Shown: in pieces, positions 13,011 through 23,228 of the stretch
How the letters are laid out: every line of letters starts with the position of its first letter
Position numbering within the stretch: the stretch's first letter is position 1
Assembly: GCA_000697055.1 (NCBI GenBank)
Contig: JNDT01002383.1
Location: 124,001-188,000, forward strand
From: Saksenaea vasiformis B4078
Lineage: Eukaryota; Mucoromycota; Mucoromycetes; Mucorales; Saksenaeaceae
Reading direction: 5' to 3'
DNA: 64,000 nucleotides
The notes under the pieces: model-generated
Seen by the model: the letters and a program-made list of their open reading frames with translations, nothing else
Told to the model about the DNA's origin: nothing
The model's database searches: none
Position numbers and translations under genes: made by a program

Positions 13011-14072
13011 ATGGAATATCAAAGCGATCTCTTTCACTCTGCTTTTGACTTGTTCGACTGGAACCAACAAGACAACCATCATCATCATCATCCACAACAG
13101 CAACAACATGAATTACACTTGGTAGACTATCCTCCATCTATGGTCGATCCTACCGTTATGGATCATGTTTCTACTGTGTCATCCGCTTCATCTGTCATGT
13201 ACTCCACACCTGGCGATCTCAATAGTATGCTGGAAGAGCCATCCTTAGCGTTGCCGTTGGTTTCCCCTTTACCTGCTGCTGCTCCTCCAGTGGATCATCC
13301 TGCAGGTCATCCTACTGACCTATCCGATGCAGTATCCCGAATGCAACTCCAATCGTTGCCCGCCCCACCCCTGAATCTTGATATCCAACCGTTTATCTCG
13401 ATTACTGAACCGACTCCGATTAGGCGGACAGCACCAGAACTGACGTATGTGGACCAATTCATCGCACATCACGGGGCCGCTTTGGAACAGTCCGACTTGC
13501 TTGATTCTCTTCTCCAACCACAAGGTGCCTCTTCTGTCGATTGGCTCAGTTGGACACCCATGGGAGGAGCCTCTCCTTGTGCATCGCCCGATCTAACAAT
13601 GGATATGGATGTGGCGTCGGTTTATATTCCTTCTCCTGAACCACAATTCAACGAGCCAGCCGGCCTGGCTGCGCCGAAACAAAGAGGACGACCTCGTCGT
13701 GTATCAGAACCTCCTAAACCCACACACTACGACCCAATCACACCCAAATCCCCCCGCCGTCATAGCAGTGAACGACGAGCTTCCCGTGTAAGCCCCTCGA
13801 TATTTCATTGCCAGCATCCAGGTTGCGGGAAGTCATTTACGCGTCAATACAACCTCACGTCGCACATGCGGACTCATACGTCTGAACGACCTTACGCTTG
13901 TACCAGCTGTGGCCGACGTTTTGCCCGCCAACACGACCGCAACCGTCACGAAAAATTACATTGGGGCATCAAACCTTATGCCTGTCCCCACTGTCGAAAA
14001 CCATTTGCCCGCCAGGACGCCCTCAACCGCCATCTTCGTGTGGATAAGGGCTGCAGCAGTGCTGTGGCCTAA
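13011..14072 (+). CDS. crzA: Crz1-like calcineurin-responsive C2H2 zinc-finger factor
   Basis: A single-exon gene of 353 residues. The C-terminus has three zinc fingers at about 267-289, 297-317 and 325-348. The order FTRQYNLTSHMRTHTSERP, FARQHDRNRHEKLH, FARQDALNRHLR matches the Crz1/CrzA finger block. The third finger closes His...Cys (HLRVDKGC), as in Crz1. Residues 127-132 (PFISIT) are an exact PxIxIT calcineurin-docking motif, and Ser/Pro-rich stretches before the fingers offer phosphosites. KQRGRPRR (about 223-230) resembles an AT-hook and, with the basic run at 226-257, could serve as a nuclear localisation signal. Poly-His/Gln tracts occur at 23-32. In fungi Crz1 is dephosphorylated by calcineurin after Ca2+ rise, enters the nucleus and activates Ca2+ pumps and wall genes. 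The family call is strong; the paralogue number is unknown. The start is the first in-frame ATG, followed by a continuous frame. Confidence 0.85.
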   Translation: MEYQSDLFHSAFDLFDWNQQDNHHHHHPQQQQHELHLVDYPPSMVDPTVMDHVSTVSSASSVMYSTPGDLNSMLEEPSLALPLVSPLPAAAPPVDHPAGHPTDLSDAVSRMQLQSLPAPPLNLDIQPFISITEPTPIRRTAPELTYVDQFIAHHGAALEQSDLLDSLLQPQGASSVDWLSWTPMGGASPCASPDLTMDMDVASVYIPSPEPQFNEPAGLAAPKQRGRPRRVSEPPKPTHYDPITPKSPRRHSSERRASRVSPSIFHCQHPGCGKSFTRQYNLTSHMRTHTSERPYACTSCGRRFARQHDRNRHEKLHWGIKPYACPHCRKPFARQDALNRHLRVDKGCSSAVA

Positions 14073-15031
14073 ACTTTTTCCATTATGTATAGCTAGCATC
14101 TCTCCCATATATCATATTTATATCTCTTTCTCTTTCTCTCTCTCTCCATTACATATATATTATACCTATCTTCTCATTTCATTTTTTTGTACATGAGCAT
14201 CGTCAGAATAAAAATGGGGACATTCATCTCACGTCATATCTTCGTTGCACAAATCTTTTGTGTTTGCTATAGCCATCTATTTATATATGCGCTCTTTAAA
14301 ATAGGGTGCTGCAAAGCAAACCTTGCAATGTCGTGCGTATATGAAGATTGTCCTCCATTTCCCTCGTGCGCTTCTTCACCGCTAACCTAAAACTCGTGGA
14401 CTGTCATCTTCAACAAATTGCCGCAATATACCCTTGTAAAGACCAAAAAAAAAAAAAACTACCGAAACCAGATGTGACACTGAAAGACGTCCATGGATCA
14501 GGAGTACGTCTCACATCTCAGTCATGCTACTATGTACCTGATTCCATGTACTTTGATTACCGCTTGCCATGTTATTTTGATCGCTAATGGTATATTATAA
14601 ATCTTTTGAAGAGGGCAAGATCAATAGCCCTTTTTTTTCCCTTAAATGTTTTTCTTCTTTCTTTCTTTTATCCCCATCGTAGCATTATACTATTTATGAT
14701 TCATATTATATATAAATCACTTGCCTTCTTATCCTATCAGCTAGTCTGTCCAATATCTTCCTTACATTGATTGAAAGGCCTGTCTATCCGTGTTACTCAA
14801 AACAAGAAGCTTTTGGGAAAAGGAAGCATCTTTGATCTGCGTATGCCGGGCTTCCAACTTTAACGACAAAAATAAGCGGCGATCGTAGACTAACACTTCC
14901 TAACTCGGAACGATTAAAACGAAATGCCAAAAGCATTCGGGAAGGCTACACATTTCTTTCTCAGATGACTTTTTTACTTTTTGCCTTTATCGGCTAAAAT
15001 CATCATCATGTTCCGTTGTTCCACTCCTGCT
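14073..15031. other. Convergent intergenic region
   Basis: 3' flanks of the Crz1-like gene and the next minus-strand gene. It holds pyrimidine-rich and TA-rich low-complexity tracts (about 14120-14170, 14640-14715) and A-runs. No coding exon or RNA gene is recognised. Confidence 0.45.
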
Positions 15032-16299
15032 TCAGCTATTTTTTCCATCCACTGTTTGCATTCTAATAGACATCGGATAGAACCTTCCATTGTTGAAAAC
15101 TAGCACATCAATTTTTAGTATCTCAATCACTTGACCCGTTTTCTTATCCACTACCTGAGATGACCCTTCTCCTTGTTTCATCTTGTTCATGACATCATGC
15201 CATGCGGCATCCAAAGCATCCATTGTATCCATGTACCTCCCTGCTCGAATTTAATATCCCAGGGGAACATGATAAAAAAAAACCCCACTTACTTAGATCG
15301 GTTACTTCTCCATGCGGTACCAGCCCGCATTCAAGATCATCCACAAGCCGACAGAAATCGGCCAGTTCTTTATCAACCACCGAATCCAAATCTCGCTAAC
15401 AATGGCCACTGAGCCTCATTTTATATTTAACATCGCACATACCTCGGCATTAGACATTTCCGCAGTGTCCTATAGCATGAACGAATAAATACATGCTGCT
15501 TTCTTTTTCTATTTCTATCTTTCCTTTGGAAAGAAGACAGCTGTTCACTTACCCCTGTTTCATCCACTTCTTTACTTGATTTTAGCGATAGAAGTTGTAG
15601 CTGCAAATATTGTCCATAGAGGTTTGCAACTGTTTCATCTTGCATCACGGATGCACTATATCTATTATCTACGGTAGCCATCGAGCTTGTCGATATTCGC
15701 CTCATACGATCACGCGCTTGATCATTCCTGTCCGCCGTGCCACTTTCCTGCTATCCTATAAGTGGCCCTATTTCCTTATCGCCACGTTCACTTACTTGAC
15801 TTTTTGTGTTATGCGAGAAGAATGGACTACTTCTTCTTGATCGTCGTTCATAAGGTAATAGGGATAGTCGTTGCGACGATGATGTCGTATGGGATGTGTA
15901 GGATCTCTCTGGAATGTCATGAACTCTGCGAGATTTGACATTTGATTGTAATGCATGCACGTCGGATTCCCGCTCCTTTCGTTTGCCTATATAGGTACGC
16001 GTCGCTGAATTGACTGCGAAGGACGGAGGAATGAGTGATTCCACATCTCCTTGCTGTGTTGAATGAGAATAGCTAGACGATCTACTCCTATAGTTGCCCA
16101 TGAGACGGGCCCAAGAGATAGCAACTGGTAGCTTGGACTTGCCTTCTCTCCTCATGCAATGTTCTGTCAATTTCTGCTGCACGTTGTCGTACGCTGACAG
16201 GTGGTGGCGTCGGGCTATCCATTTAAGAGTGAAAGAGAAAGAAGTTTGAGACGTGAACGGAGTTCGAAGAACACGCTTATTAGCAGGAGTCCTACGCAT
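15032..16299 (-). CDS. Unassigned basic/coiled protein, 345 aa
   Basis: Five exons (15796-16299, 15553-15747, 15443-15469, 15293-15395, 15032-15240) join in frame to 345 residues. Every junction uses GT...AG, and the third exon is only 27 nt. The N-terminal half is basic and Ser/Arg-rich (MRRTPANKRV..., RSRSSSYSHS, RRSRRSSPFFS). The C-terminal half is acidic-helical with heptad-like spacing (LYGQYLQLQLLSLKSSKEVDE, then VVDKELADFCRLVDDLE and MDALDAAWHDVMNKMK), followed by a short beta-like end. The composition suggests a scaffold or cytoskeletal/kinetochore-type protein, but I recognise no family. The stop codon of the Sld2-like gene lies only 77 bases upstream on the same strand, so its 3' UTR and this promoter must overlap. 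Start at 16299 was chosen because it precedes the basic segment and upstream codons are a lysine-rich T/A tract. Confidence 0.62.
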
Positions 16300-16376
16300 T
16301 TTTTTTTTTTTTGCGAACAACCCTTTGTTGGTATTACTTTAAATGAAATATTTACTGATAGAATATTTGTATATCA

Positions 16377-18441
16377 TTACAATCCCCAGACAAGATCATC
16401 ATCGGGTACATAGTTTTCCTTTCGGAATCGTTTCACATCGTCATCCACCAATGCATCTTGGATTTCGGGGTTTCGGACCTGTCCATAAGTGCCTTCCTCC
16501 AGTTCTTTCTTTGCCTGTGCAAGCAGTCTTTGATTAGCAAAGTAAGGACGCACGACGGTGGCTCGTAAGTGGAATCGGAAACGAGGGGTTGTATGTTCCC
16601 ATTGGTTCTGTGTGAAATCAACGGTATTAATAGGATCGCGACGATGAGGAACCACAACGATGTCTTTGCCCAGTGGGAAGTCAGCAAAAGGATCTTCCAT
16701 TGTTTGAACCGGTGATGAATTCTTATTGGGATCGATGTTTTCCTTATCATCCGACAACGCTAGGTCGCTATCAGATAATTCGAGATCGGCGGCGTCATGA
16801 AGCGTTTGCTTTCCTGTGGTGTTTTTCTTGCACTTGAGTGGTAGCGACTCTGTAGGAATACTAGTTTCGCTGTTGCGACGTTTTTCGCCACGAGAGAAAG
16901 GATTGACCACTGCCCAGAGTGGTGCCTTTTTGCGGACGGTTTTGCGTGGCTCAAGCCAGAAAGCCTCTTCTTCCGACATGGGGAGTGGCTGAGATGATGG
17001 CTTGTCATCCTCTTCTACTTTCTTTGGTACGTCCTGCCAGAACGCTTCTTCTTCTGTCGCTCCCACGTGGTAGGAAAAGGATTTAGTGATGATAGGTTTC
17101 TTGGGAGGACAGGGTGGAGAACGTTGTCTGTTTTCGACGAGAACCGCTGGTTTTTTATCGGCTGGGTTATCTTCTTTCAATGGTGGATCACTCTTTTCGT
17201 CGCAAGGAAGACGTTCTGAACTTAACACCGGTTGTGAGCTCGATATGTTCTCGCATAAGTTAGGGCGTGACGAAGCTGGCTCGGCCTGTGAACTGGACAA
17301 TCGTGAAGATTGACCTGCAGTTTTTCGCTGGAGATAAGACTTCAATGCCGTGTAATCTTTGTATAGTCGGTCTGAAAAAAAAAAAAAGGTTACATCAGTC
17401 TATGTTTTTTCTATCTTGTTCTCGTGTAGCTTACCGATTTCGGGTTCATTTTTCAAGTCTTCCAGGGTTCGATCACGTTTATGTGTTTCTCTAAAGGATT
17501 TTTCCCATTGAACGAGTTCCTTCGCCAATCGTGCTTTCCGTTCCTGGAGTCTAGCGAGCTTTTCAGCCTGTGGTAATGAAGATCGTGGTTTTGTGGCAGA
17601 GGAGGAGGAGGAGGATTGAGATTCAGGTTGGCTTAGTACGGAGAGGTCGGAAGACTGGGAGGAAAGTTTTGATCTTTTTCGCACTAATCGATCTTTAATT
17701 GCATTATACTCTCTGTACAGTTTTTCTACAAAAAACATGTTAGATTGCATTTTTCGAAGATGAAGCTCATACCGATGTGCGGTCTCATCTTAATATCTTG
17801 TTTTGTCGGTTCACGCTGTGTTTCCAATCGAAAGCTCTTTTCCCAGGTCCTCAGTTCTCTAGAAAGTTTTGTTCTTTCGTTTTGAAGTTCTGCAAGTTCT
17901 TCTGATAACTGAGAATCTGTAGAGAGCTGAGACAAAGATGTACTTTAGATAATACAAAGTTACCTGTCTTCTCTTGGGCGTCTACTGCATTCATGCCCTC
18001 TTTTGGAGAGGCATGTTCAGAATTAGGTTTGACATCACTGGTCTGATCAACAGTAGTAGCTGTAGATGCGTTATCTTCAGGTGGGGGCTGTGTTTTTGAA
18101 CCACTATCAGGGTCGCGCGATGCCGATTCAGGTTTCGATGGGCACGCACTTGCAGGATCTTCTGATTTTAGAAGGTGTGCAAATGGACCTGCTTGTCTTC
18201 GTTTTATACAATCCTTCATGGCTTCGCATTCTTTGTACATATTGGCTACAGACCAAGTTAAAAAAAGATGCATGCGATTCACACGGGCATCCTTACCAAT
18301 GCGGGATCGCTTCTTGATATCATGCTGCGTAGGATTCCGTTTGGCTGTTTGCTTGAAGGTCTCTTCCCAGTCTGCTATTTCCTTTTCAAGATGGTCCTTC
18401 TGTTCTTTGAGTTTTGCCAACTCTTCGGCAGATAGCATCAT
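16377..18441 (-). CDS. Sld2/DRC1-like DNA replication initiation protein with three N-terminal modules
   Basis: Five exons (18297-18441, 17964-18245, 17773-17916, 17435-17725, 16377-17371) give 618 residues. Three repeated modules lie at about 1-66, 143-210 and 245-308. Each reads L..L......L..E...WE..F....KR.PT..DIK....I then .MYKEC/LYREY/LYKDY. This matches the Sld2/RECQL4 N-terminal domain pattern (WE..F....GR.P...DIK..P.I...Y..Y). Each module is cut by a phase-1 intron directly after the conserved Ile, which points to internal exon duplication. The region after 308 is acidic and Ser/Pro-rich with two EEAFW motifs, and ends in a conserved-looking block (TTPRFRFHLRATVVRPYF...DDDLVWGL). No helicase domain is present, as in yeast Sld2, which bridges Dpb11 and GINS when CDK-phosphorylated. 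The family call rests on the modules alone. Other possibilities are a regulatory coiled-coil protein sharing only the repeat. Confidence 0.72.
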
Positions 18442-19094
18442 GGTGAAGGGAAAAGAGAAGAGACCCAGCTGTTATTCACCGGTCACAGAAGCGGAAGGGG
18501 TAAATTGCTGGATTTATCCGCCACATTAACGCTTTCTCATATCTTTTTGACGTGTTTTAAAAGAGCGGATTTGCACGGACTCAACTTCTGTTAGGTACTC
18601 TCAATGCTGATGGAAATGCGTGTCTGATTGGAAGACTTGCGTTAGAAAAATTCCATATCTGCGCGTACCTCATACCATGCTCAGTCGTTGCGTTAGTCTG
18701 TAATATTGCGTGCGTTTAAGGATACACTTCAATTCTATATGTGAATGCCGTTGTCTTGGGTGACATGTTTCAGATGGCTCCCTTATAGACAGTCCATAAA
18801 ATGTTGCCTTTTTCTTTCTTTATCTTATTTTTGAGTTGTTTCTTCGGTAAGTGCTGATGCAGTAATTTATTCGTATGAATTAGCCGTGTGATTGATAGTT
18901 CCAGTTGGTCGAGGTGTGCTTTCGTTCCCGTAACGCTCCCACTCACTTTCACTTCCTTTTCTTTTCTTTTTCCGTTTTGTAAATACAGCAGCTCTTTCAA
19001 TAGTCATCACGTATTAACTTCATCCTACATCGACTTCTTAAGTCTGTCTTATGCTCTGCTTTCCCTCTTTGCTGTTCTCCCATCCCCCCGCTTT
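18442..19094. other. Intergenic region upstream of the Sld2-like gene
   Basis: Holds the minus-strand promoter of the Sld2-like gene and the plus-strand promoter of the small gene at 19207. A minus-strand open stretch (18770-19000) is Lys-rich translated low-complexity DNA. No other feature is recognised. Confidence 0.4.
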
Positions 19095-19100
19095 TATAAG
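19095..19100 (+). promoter_or_regulatory. TATA box upstream of a small candidate gene
   Basis: CTTTTATAAG places a TATAAG element 107 bases before the ATG at 19207. No ATG occurs in between, so 19207 would be the first start codon of a transcript beginning about 30 bases downstream of this box. Confidence 0.45.
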
Positions 19101-19206
19101 TGCCTCTGCTCTTTCAATCATCGTCGTAGCTAACTTTCTTCTGTACAGGATTTTCTTCTCTCTTGTTTCTTCTCGCCCCAGGAGAGCCCCAGCCGCTCCT
19201 AACGGA

Positions 19207-19646
19207 ATGGGTATGCCCTGGATGGGAATACGGTGTCTGTAAGCGCTTATCTTTGTATTGACTGAGCGATTTCATACTGACAACTTCTTTTTTACATTTG
19301 CAGCTCCTGATGGCTTCATTTTTTACCAGCTTCTTAACTGTTCTTTTAAAACAAAGGTAATCATACGGTGTGCCACCCTGGATGGGATACGCCGCCCTCC
19401 CTTACCTACGCGTTGGGATTACACCAATGGTAAGTGACATGACAGAGTATCATGGAATGTGTGCTTATCATGAATGGTTTTTTATGCTATTCTGATAAAT
19501 TTCGCGCCATGGGAAATCGAGTTTCACGTAAGTAAATTTTACTACTTCTCATAAATGATATGACCTTGAGCGCAGCGCCTAGAGGCATATTTCTCCAGCA
19601 CGGTCTCATAGATAAAGCAGAAGAAAAACCCTTGCGAGCGAAGTGA
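19207..19646 (+). CDS. Candidate small basic protein, 66 aa (three exons)
   Basis: The model is 19207-19210, 19304-19429 and 19576-19646. Intron 1 starts GTATGC and ends TTTGCAG; intron 2 starts with a perfect GTAAGT and ends GCGCAG. The join opens MAPDGFIFYQLL and ends EEKPLRAK before TGA. The second exon is cysteine- and arginine-containing with RRPPLPTRWDYTN in the middle. I recognise no family. Support comes from a TATA element with no intervening ATG, two good donors and a frame that stays open across both introns. Against it are the 4-nt first exon and the absence of any homologue known to me. Several ATGs also lie near the first donor, so an alternative upstream exon in the same frame is possible. 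Confidence 0.38.
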
Positions 19647-19699
19647 AAAAAAAGGCAAAGCTACGGGGTGCGATCTATGGGGACGGGAACGTGTGGGGA

Positions 19700-21157
19700 A
19701 AGGAGGGGTGTTCTAGCAAAAGTGAAGTATGTCCATGGTGGTTAACCAGCCATGGAAGACAAAGAGGTGGGCGACCGCGCGCTTCACGCTATCTTGCAAG
19801 AATTCAAGTGCGCAAAGGTATGATACCTTTAGCTGTGGAGGGCAATCTTCTGGCGCTCTGCGGGAGGGAGCGAGGAGTAGGCGGGGCTTCGGAGGTGGGT
19901 AGAAGTCAGTGAGCACATTTGCTGTCAAGATAAGATTCTTGTTTTCATCCTGATTCACATCGTCTAAATCATCAGCTTTGTCGGCAAACTTTCATACGAG
20001 TTTGCGTAATATCTTGTCGGGCGCCGAGGAAGGCAAAGCGGCGAGGTGAAGATCGATCCTCGAGCACCAGATACGTGCTAACAAGGGCACTGACACCCAG
20101 TTCCTCTTCACATTGATCGAATCAAACACAAGGTTGTGAATGGCAGGAAAGAAATGGACAATAGGAAGGATTGCTTACAAGTTAGCTATTCCTTCCACTA
20201 CGTTTGCCATACTGCCCTGCATGCTTGCCGCAATTGTTAGGAGACCTCTTTTGGCATCCCGGATGGAGATTGTTTTGGCATCGATAGCGCAAATCAATCT
20301 GACAATGGCCACGTACTCGCTGTCTCTTAGAGTATTGTCGTCAGTGTCCACGTTCATCCAGTGATCAGCCATGTGGCTGCATAATGAATGAAGTGTATCG
20401 AGCCCAAAAGATGCGAGCCTTCAGAGAGCTATGGTTGTTGCGAGCTAAGAAGAGGATGTCAGAGAGAGAAAGGACCTCTTGCAGGCCGGTTTCCAGCTGG
20501 AACAATTTGCCGCGTTGCTCGTGCCTGGCACTGGTACTCGCGAAAGAGCTCAGCAATGTTTTTGTTGTTCACCACCCATGGCGCATCCAAGGCAGCATTG
20601 GTGCTGCAGTTTTCGTCATCAGGAATAGTATGTGTTTCAACGTCAGTATCGCCTCGCGCGTTTATATCATCTTGACTGTTGTTGCGCACATTGTCGTCAG
20701 CAGACTGACCAGTAGAAGATGCACCGGGGTTTGCAAACGCAGCACTTGACGGTGTTTCTTGTACAATGATCTCGTTGACAAAGCTGGACCACGACGAGTG
20801 TGTCTCCACAATGGTCTTGACGCGGGCTCGTTCTTTGCAAAAGAGGGTGCTCTCGATGGACGAGTTCCACTGTTTCAGGTCATTCAGCAAAGCATATTTG
20901 GCGTCTTGATCGAAGTACTTGTCAACGATTATTCGATAACGTTACGAGGTGTAATGGCGATCAAAAAGCCCAAACTGTAGCGTAAAGGTCTTGATATCAA
21001 GAGACTCGACATTGTTTAAACACCACATGGCATCATTGGGCAGTTTTTTGCTCTTTTTCTTTGATGATCCAGACTCGCTCGCTTCTTTTCTCTGTGGCAT
21101 TTGAAAGCACGATAAAGGCGTGAGATGTGGAGGTAAAGAAGAAGGAAATGTCGTCAA
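19700..21157 (-). pseudogene. Decayed single-frame protein gene, probably a dispersed family
   Basis: A minus-strand frame opens near 21100 with a Lys/Ser-rich segment (SGSSKKKSKKLPNDAMWCL). It continues as a long hydrophilic protein but carries a TAA at 20942-20944. Frame then shifts near 20530, where one frame ends in QCQARATRQIV and the next resumes at EQRGKLFQLETGLQEV, and again near 20370 (resuming at DDNTLRDSEYVAIVRLIC). More decayed sequence runs to about 19700. The flanking frames remain protein-like across each break, so this is a once-coding sequence damaged by at least one nonsense and two frameshift events. No domain is recognised. Lineage-specific repeat families in these fungi look like this, but I cannot confirm copy number. 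Confidence 0.55.
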
Positions 21158-23228
21158 CTTGATGCCGCATCCGTTGTGAACGCTGTTATTTTACGGGAGA
21201 AGTTCCTATATAACTTTCAGCGCTATGACAGAACGTGATGAATAAGAAAAGAAACAAGAAGAGTCTAACTCAATTATTCAAGTTTCGGGTTAAAGAGATC
21301 CAAGTTTTGGATGGATTTCGGATATTCAGGTTCGGTTGAGTGTGAGCACCAGATGTCATTCTTTAGTCAAACACCAAGACTAAAATATTTATCAGAGAAG
21401 ATAAATAGGGTGAAGTCGTTGATAGATGAGACTTGCGAGATTCTATTTGATAAAGGAATCTGATCATTAGTTAGATCGTGTTTAAGATTACCTGTGATCT
21501 CGCGTTGGATCGTCAAATAGAAATGTATGGGTGAGATATAGGTATTTCTCTAGTGATCAGCGAGTTGGATCGGGAGAAATAAGATCTTGGTTGGAAATAA
21601 AAGAAAAGATAAGAAAAGCGAAAAGAAAAGAATAAAAGAAAAAGGGAATCAAAAGATTCGGGTTAACGGTGGTTTCTTTTGAGAGTGACCAACGGAGGTA
21701 TAGCGAATAGGCAGGTGTGATAGAAAAACCTTTAGAGAAAAGCCTTGAGAAGATCGCTTGAGAGGCGTAATAGCCTTAGAATAGCTTGTGTTTAAGCTTG
21801 AATCACTTCCATATTAGCATTTATTACGGATTTCTTTATACAATGCCTTTTACCGAGTTTTCCACGACCGGCTCTCGATCTGTCCTCCAGGAACACTGCT
21901 TTAAGAAAGATGCAACACCGATGACAGCTATACTTGAATAGATAGACATCTGTACCAACATGGAACATCTAAGTCTAGCTGACTTCTCATCTCTTGGCTT
22001 TTTCTCATTCATCCTCCTGATTCTTCATAAATGATAAAACGATTAACTAATACTATGGTAAATATAGTGCCTAAAAGGGTTCGTACATAGGCAGTAACTA
22101 AGTTGACAAGTCCTCTCTAGAAAAAAATAACTGCTACTGGAATCCCATTCATTTTACAGTGGGGACTTGCACCGCAAATATACGCGCATATTTTGGCTGG
22201 TAGTCTGGAAATAACCCAGTTACGGTCTTTCAAATGTGGGGACCTCCGGGAACTTTTTGGATGCTTGCACCAATGATACCCGTTTCAAGGATAAGCTGCT
22301 GTGCATGCTGCGTTTAACCTAAGCTGAGAATCATAGAGTTTTTATGGTTACTTCAGGCAAGTCATCTGTAGAAGATACCGCACTGTGGGAAAGGCCTTTC
22401 CGACAATTCATCTTTTTTTGTCATTGTCTGGTAGATGTTCGTTGCAGTGTAGCACATTGCTGCCAAATATGTTCTTGAAGCTGATACAATGATTTCGATT
22501 ATTTAACTGAAAATGACAAAAACAGGTGGATTGTCGGTACATTTTCCTCATAGTGGTGTCTCTAGGAGAACCAAGGGCTGACTCTCAACCATCGCTTTAA
22601 TAAGTTCTTTCCTGAAACGTTTGTCTAGGCTGTTGGTGCTTGTAAAAGCTTGCAAATGGGGTTAAAGTAGTATGCAAGCACGCTCTTGGTTGCCAAATAG
22701 ACCAGCATTGCGAGGGATATTCTAATAAGACGCTCCATCACGCAGAATCCATGCAATAACGCTCCATAGCTTATAGTACATCCCGCTCTCCATTTAAATC
22801 AATATGAAGTCTAGGCCTTTCCACTGCTTTAAATTACTTTACTACAATTAACGCAGTAGGAATCTAGAATGCTCTACTATTATGTTATGGACATTGTCAC
22901 TTGGGGTAACCCAGCCTTTTCAGGACGCTCCACTCCAAGACCTATGGCCCTCCGCCATGATTACCGGCCTTCTGTAAATTTTGTTTATTCTCGTGATACA
23001 TGGTACCACCTTTCGCAGGTTGTTGTTGGTTTTGAAGCAGTGCGCCGGTGGCGTGCTTATTGGATCAACCTGCCCAATGCGCGAGACGTCCTCGAGTTCC
23101 TTTTTTGGATGTGGTTTCAACCCGCGTCACGGGTGGAAAGGGTGGCTTGGGACTTTCCGAAGGATACCCCAGCTTGGAATTTTTTTTGGTTTCGATACCC
23201 CTTGGATTTGTACACTTTCGGGGAAAAC
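21158..23228. other. Long intergenic region before the PPR gene
   Basis: About 2 kb without a supportable gene. The stretch 21590-21660 is a purine-rich AAGAAAAGAAAAG tract. Two partial copies of TTCGGGTTAA occur near 21287 and 21658. The first half could be a retroelement tail or solo LTR, but I find no clear terminal repeats. The open stretch starting at 22869 is mostly translated upstream sequence; only its end from 23229 is taken into the PPR gene. Confidence 0.35.

Noticed and set aside
21158..22868. A solo LTR suggested by two copies of TTCGGGTTAA and a purine tract
   Set aside because: No TG...CA ends or target-site duplication could be placed; the repeat is only 10 bases.
22869..23228. 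Long N-terminal extension of the PPR gene from the ATG at 22869
   Set aside because: It would bury the mitochondrial presequence starting at 23229 and has no PPR or other motif; it is probably translated upstream DNA.
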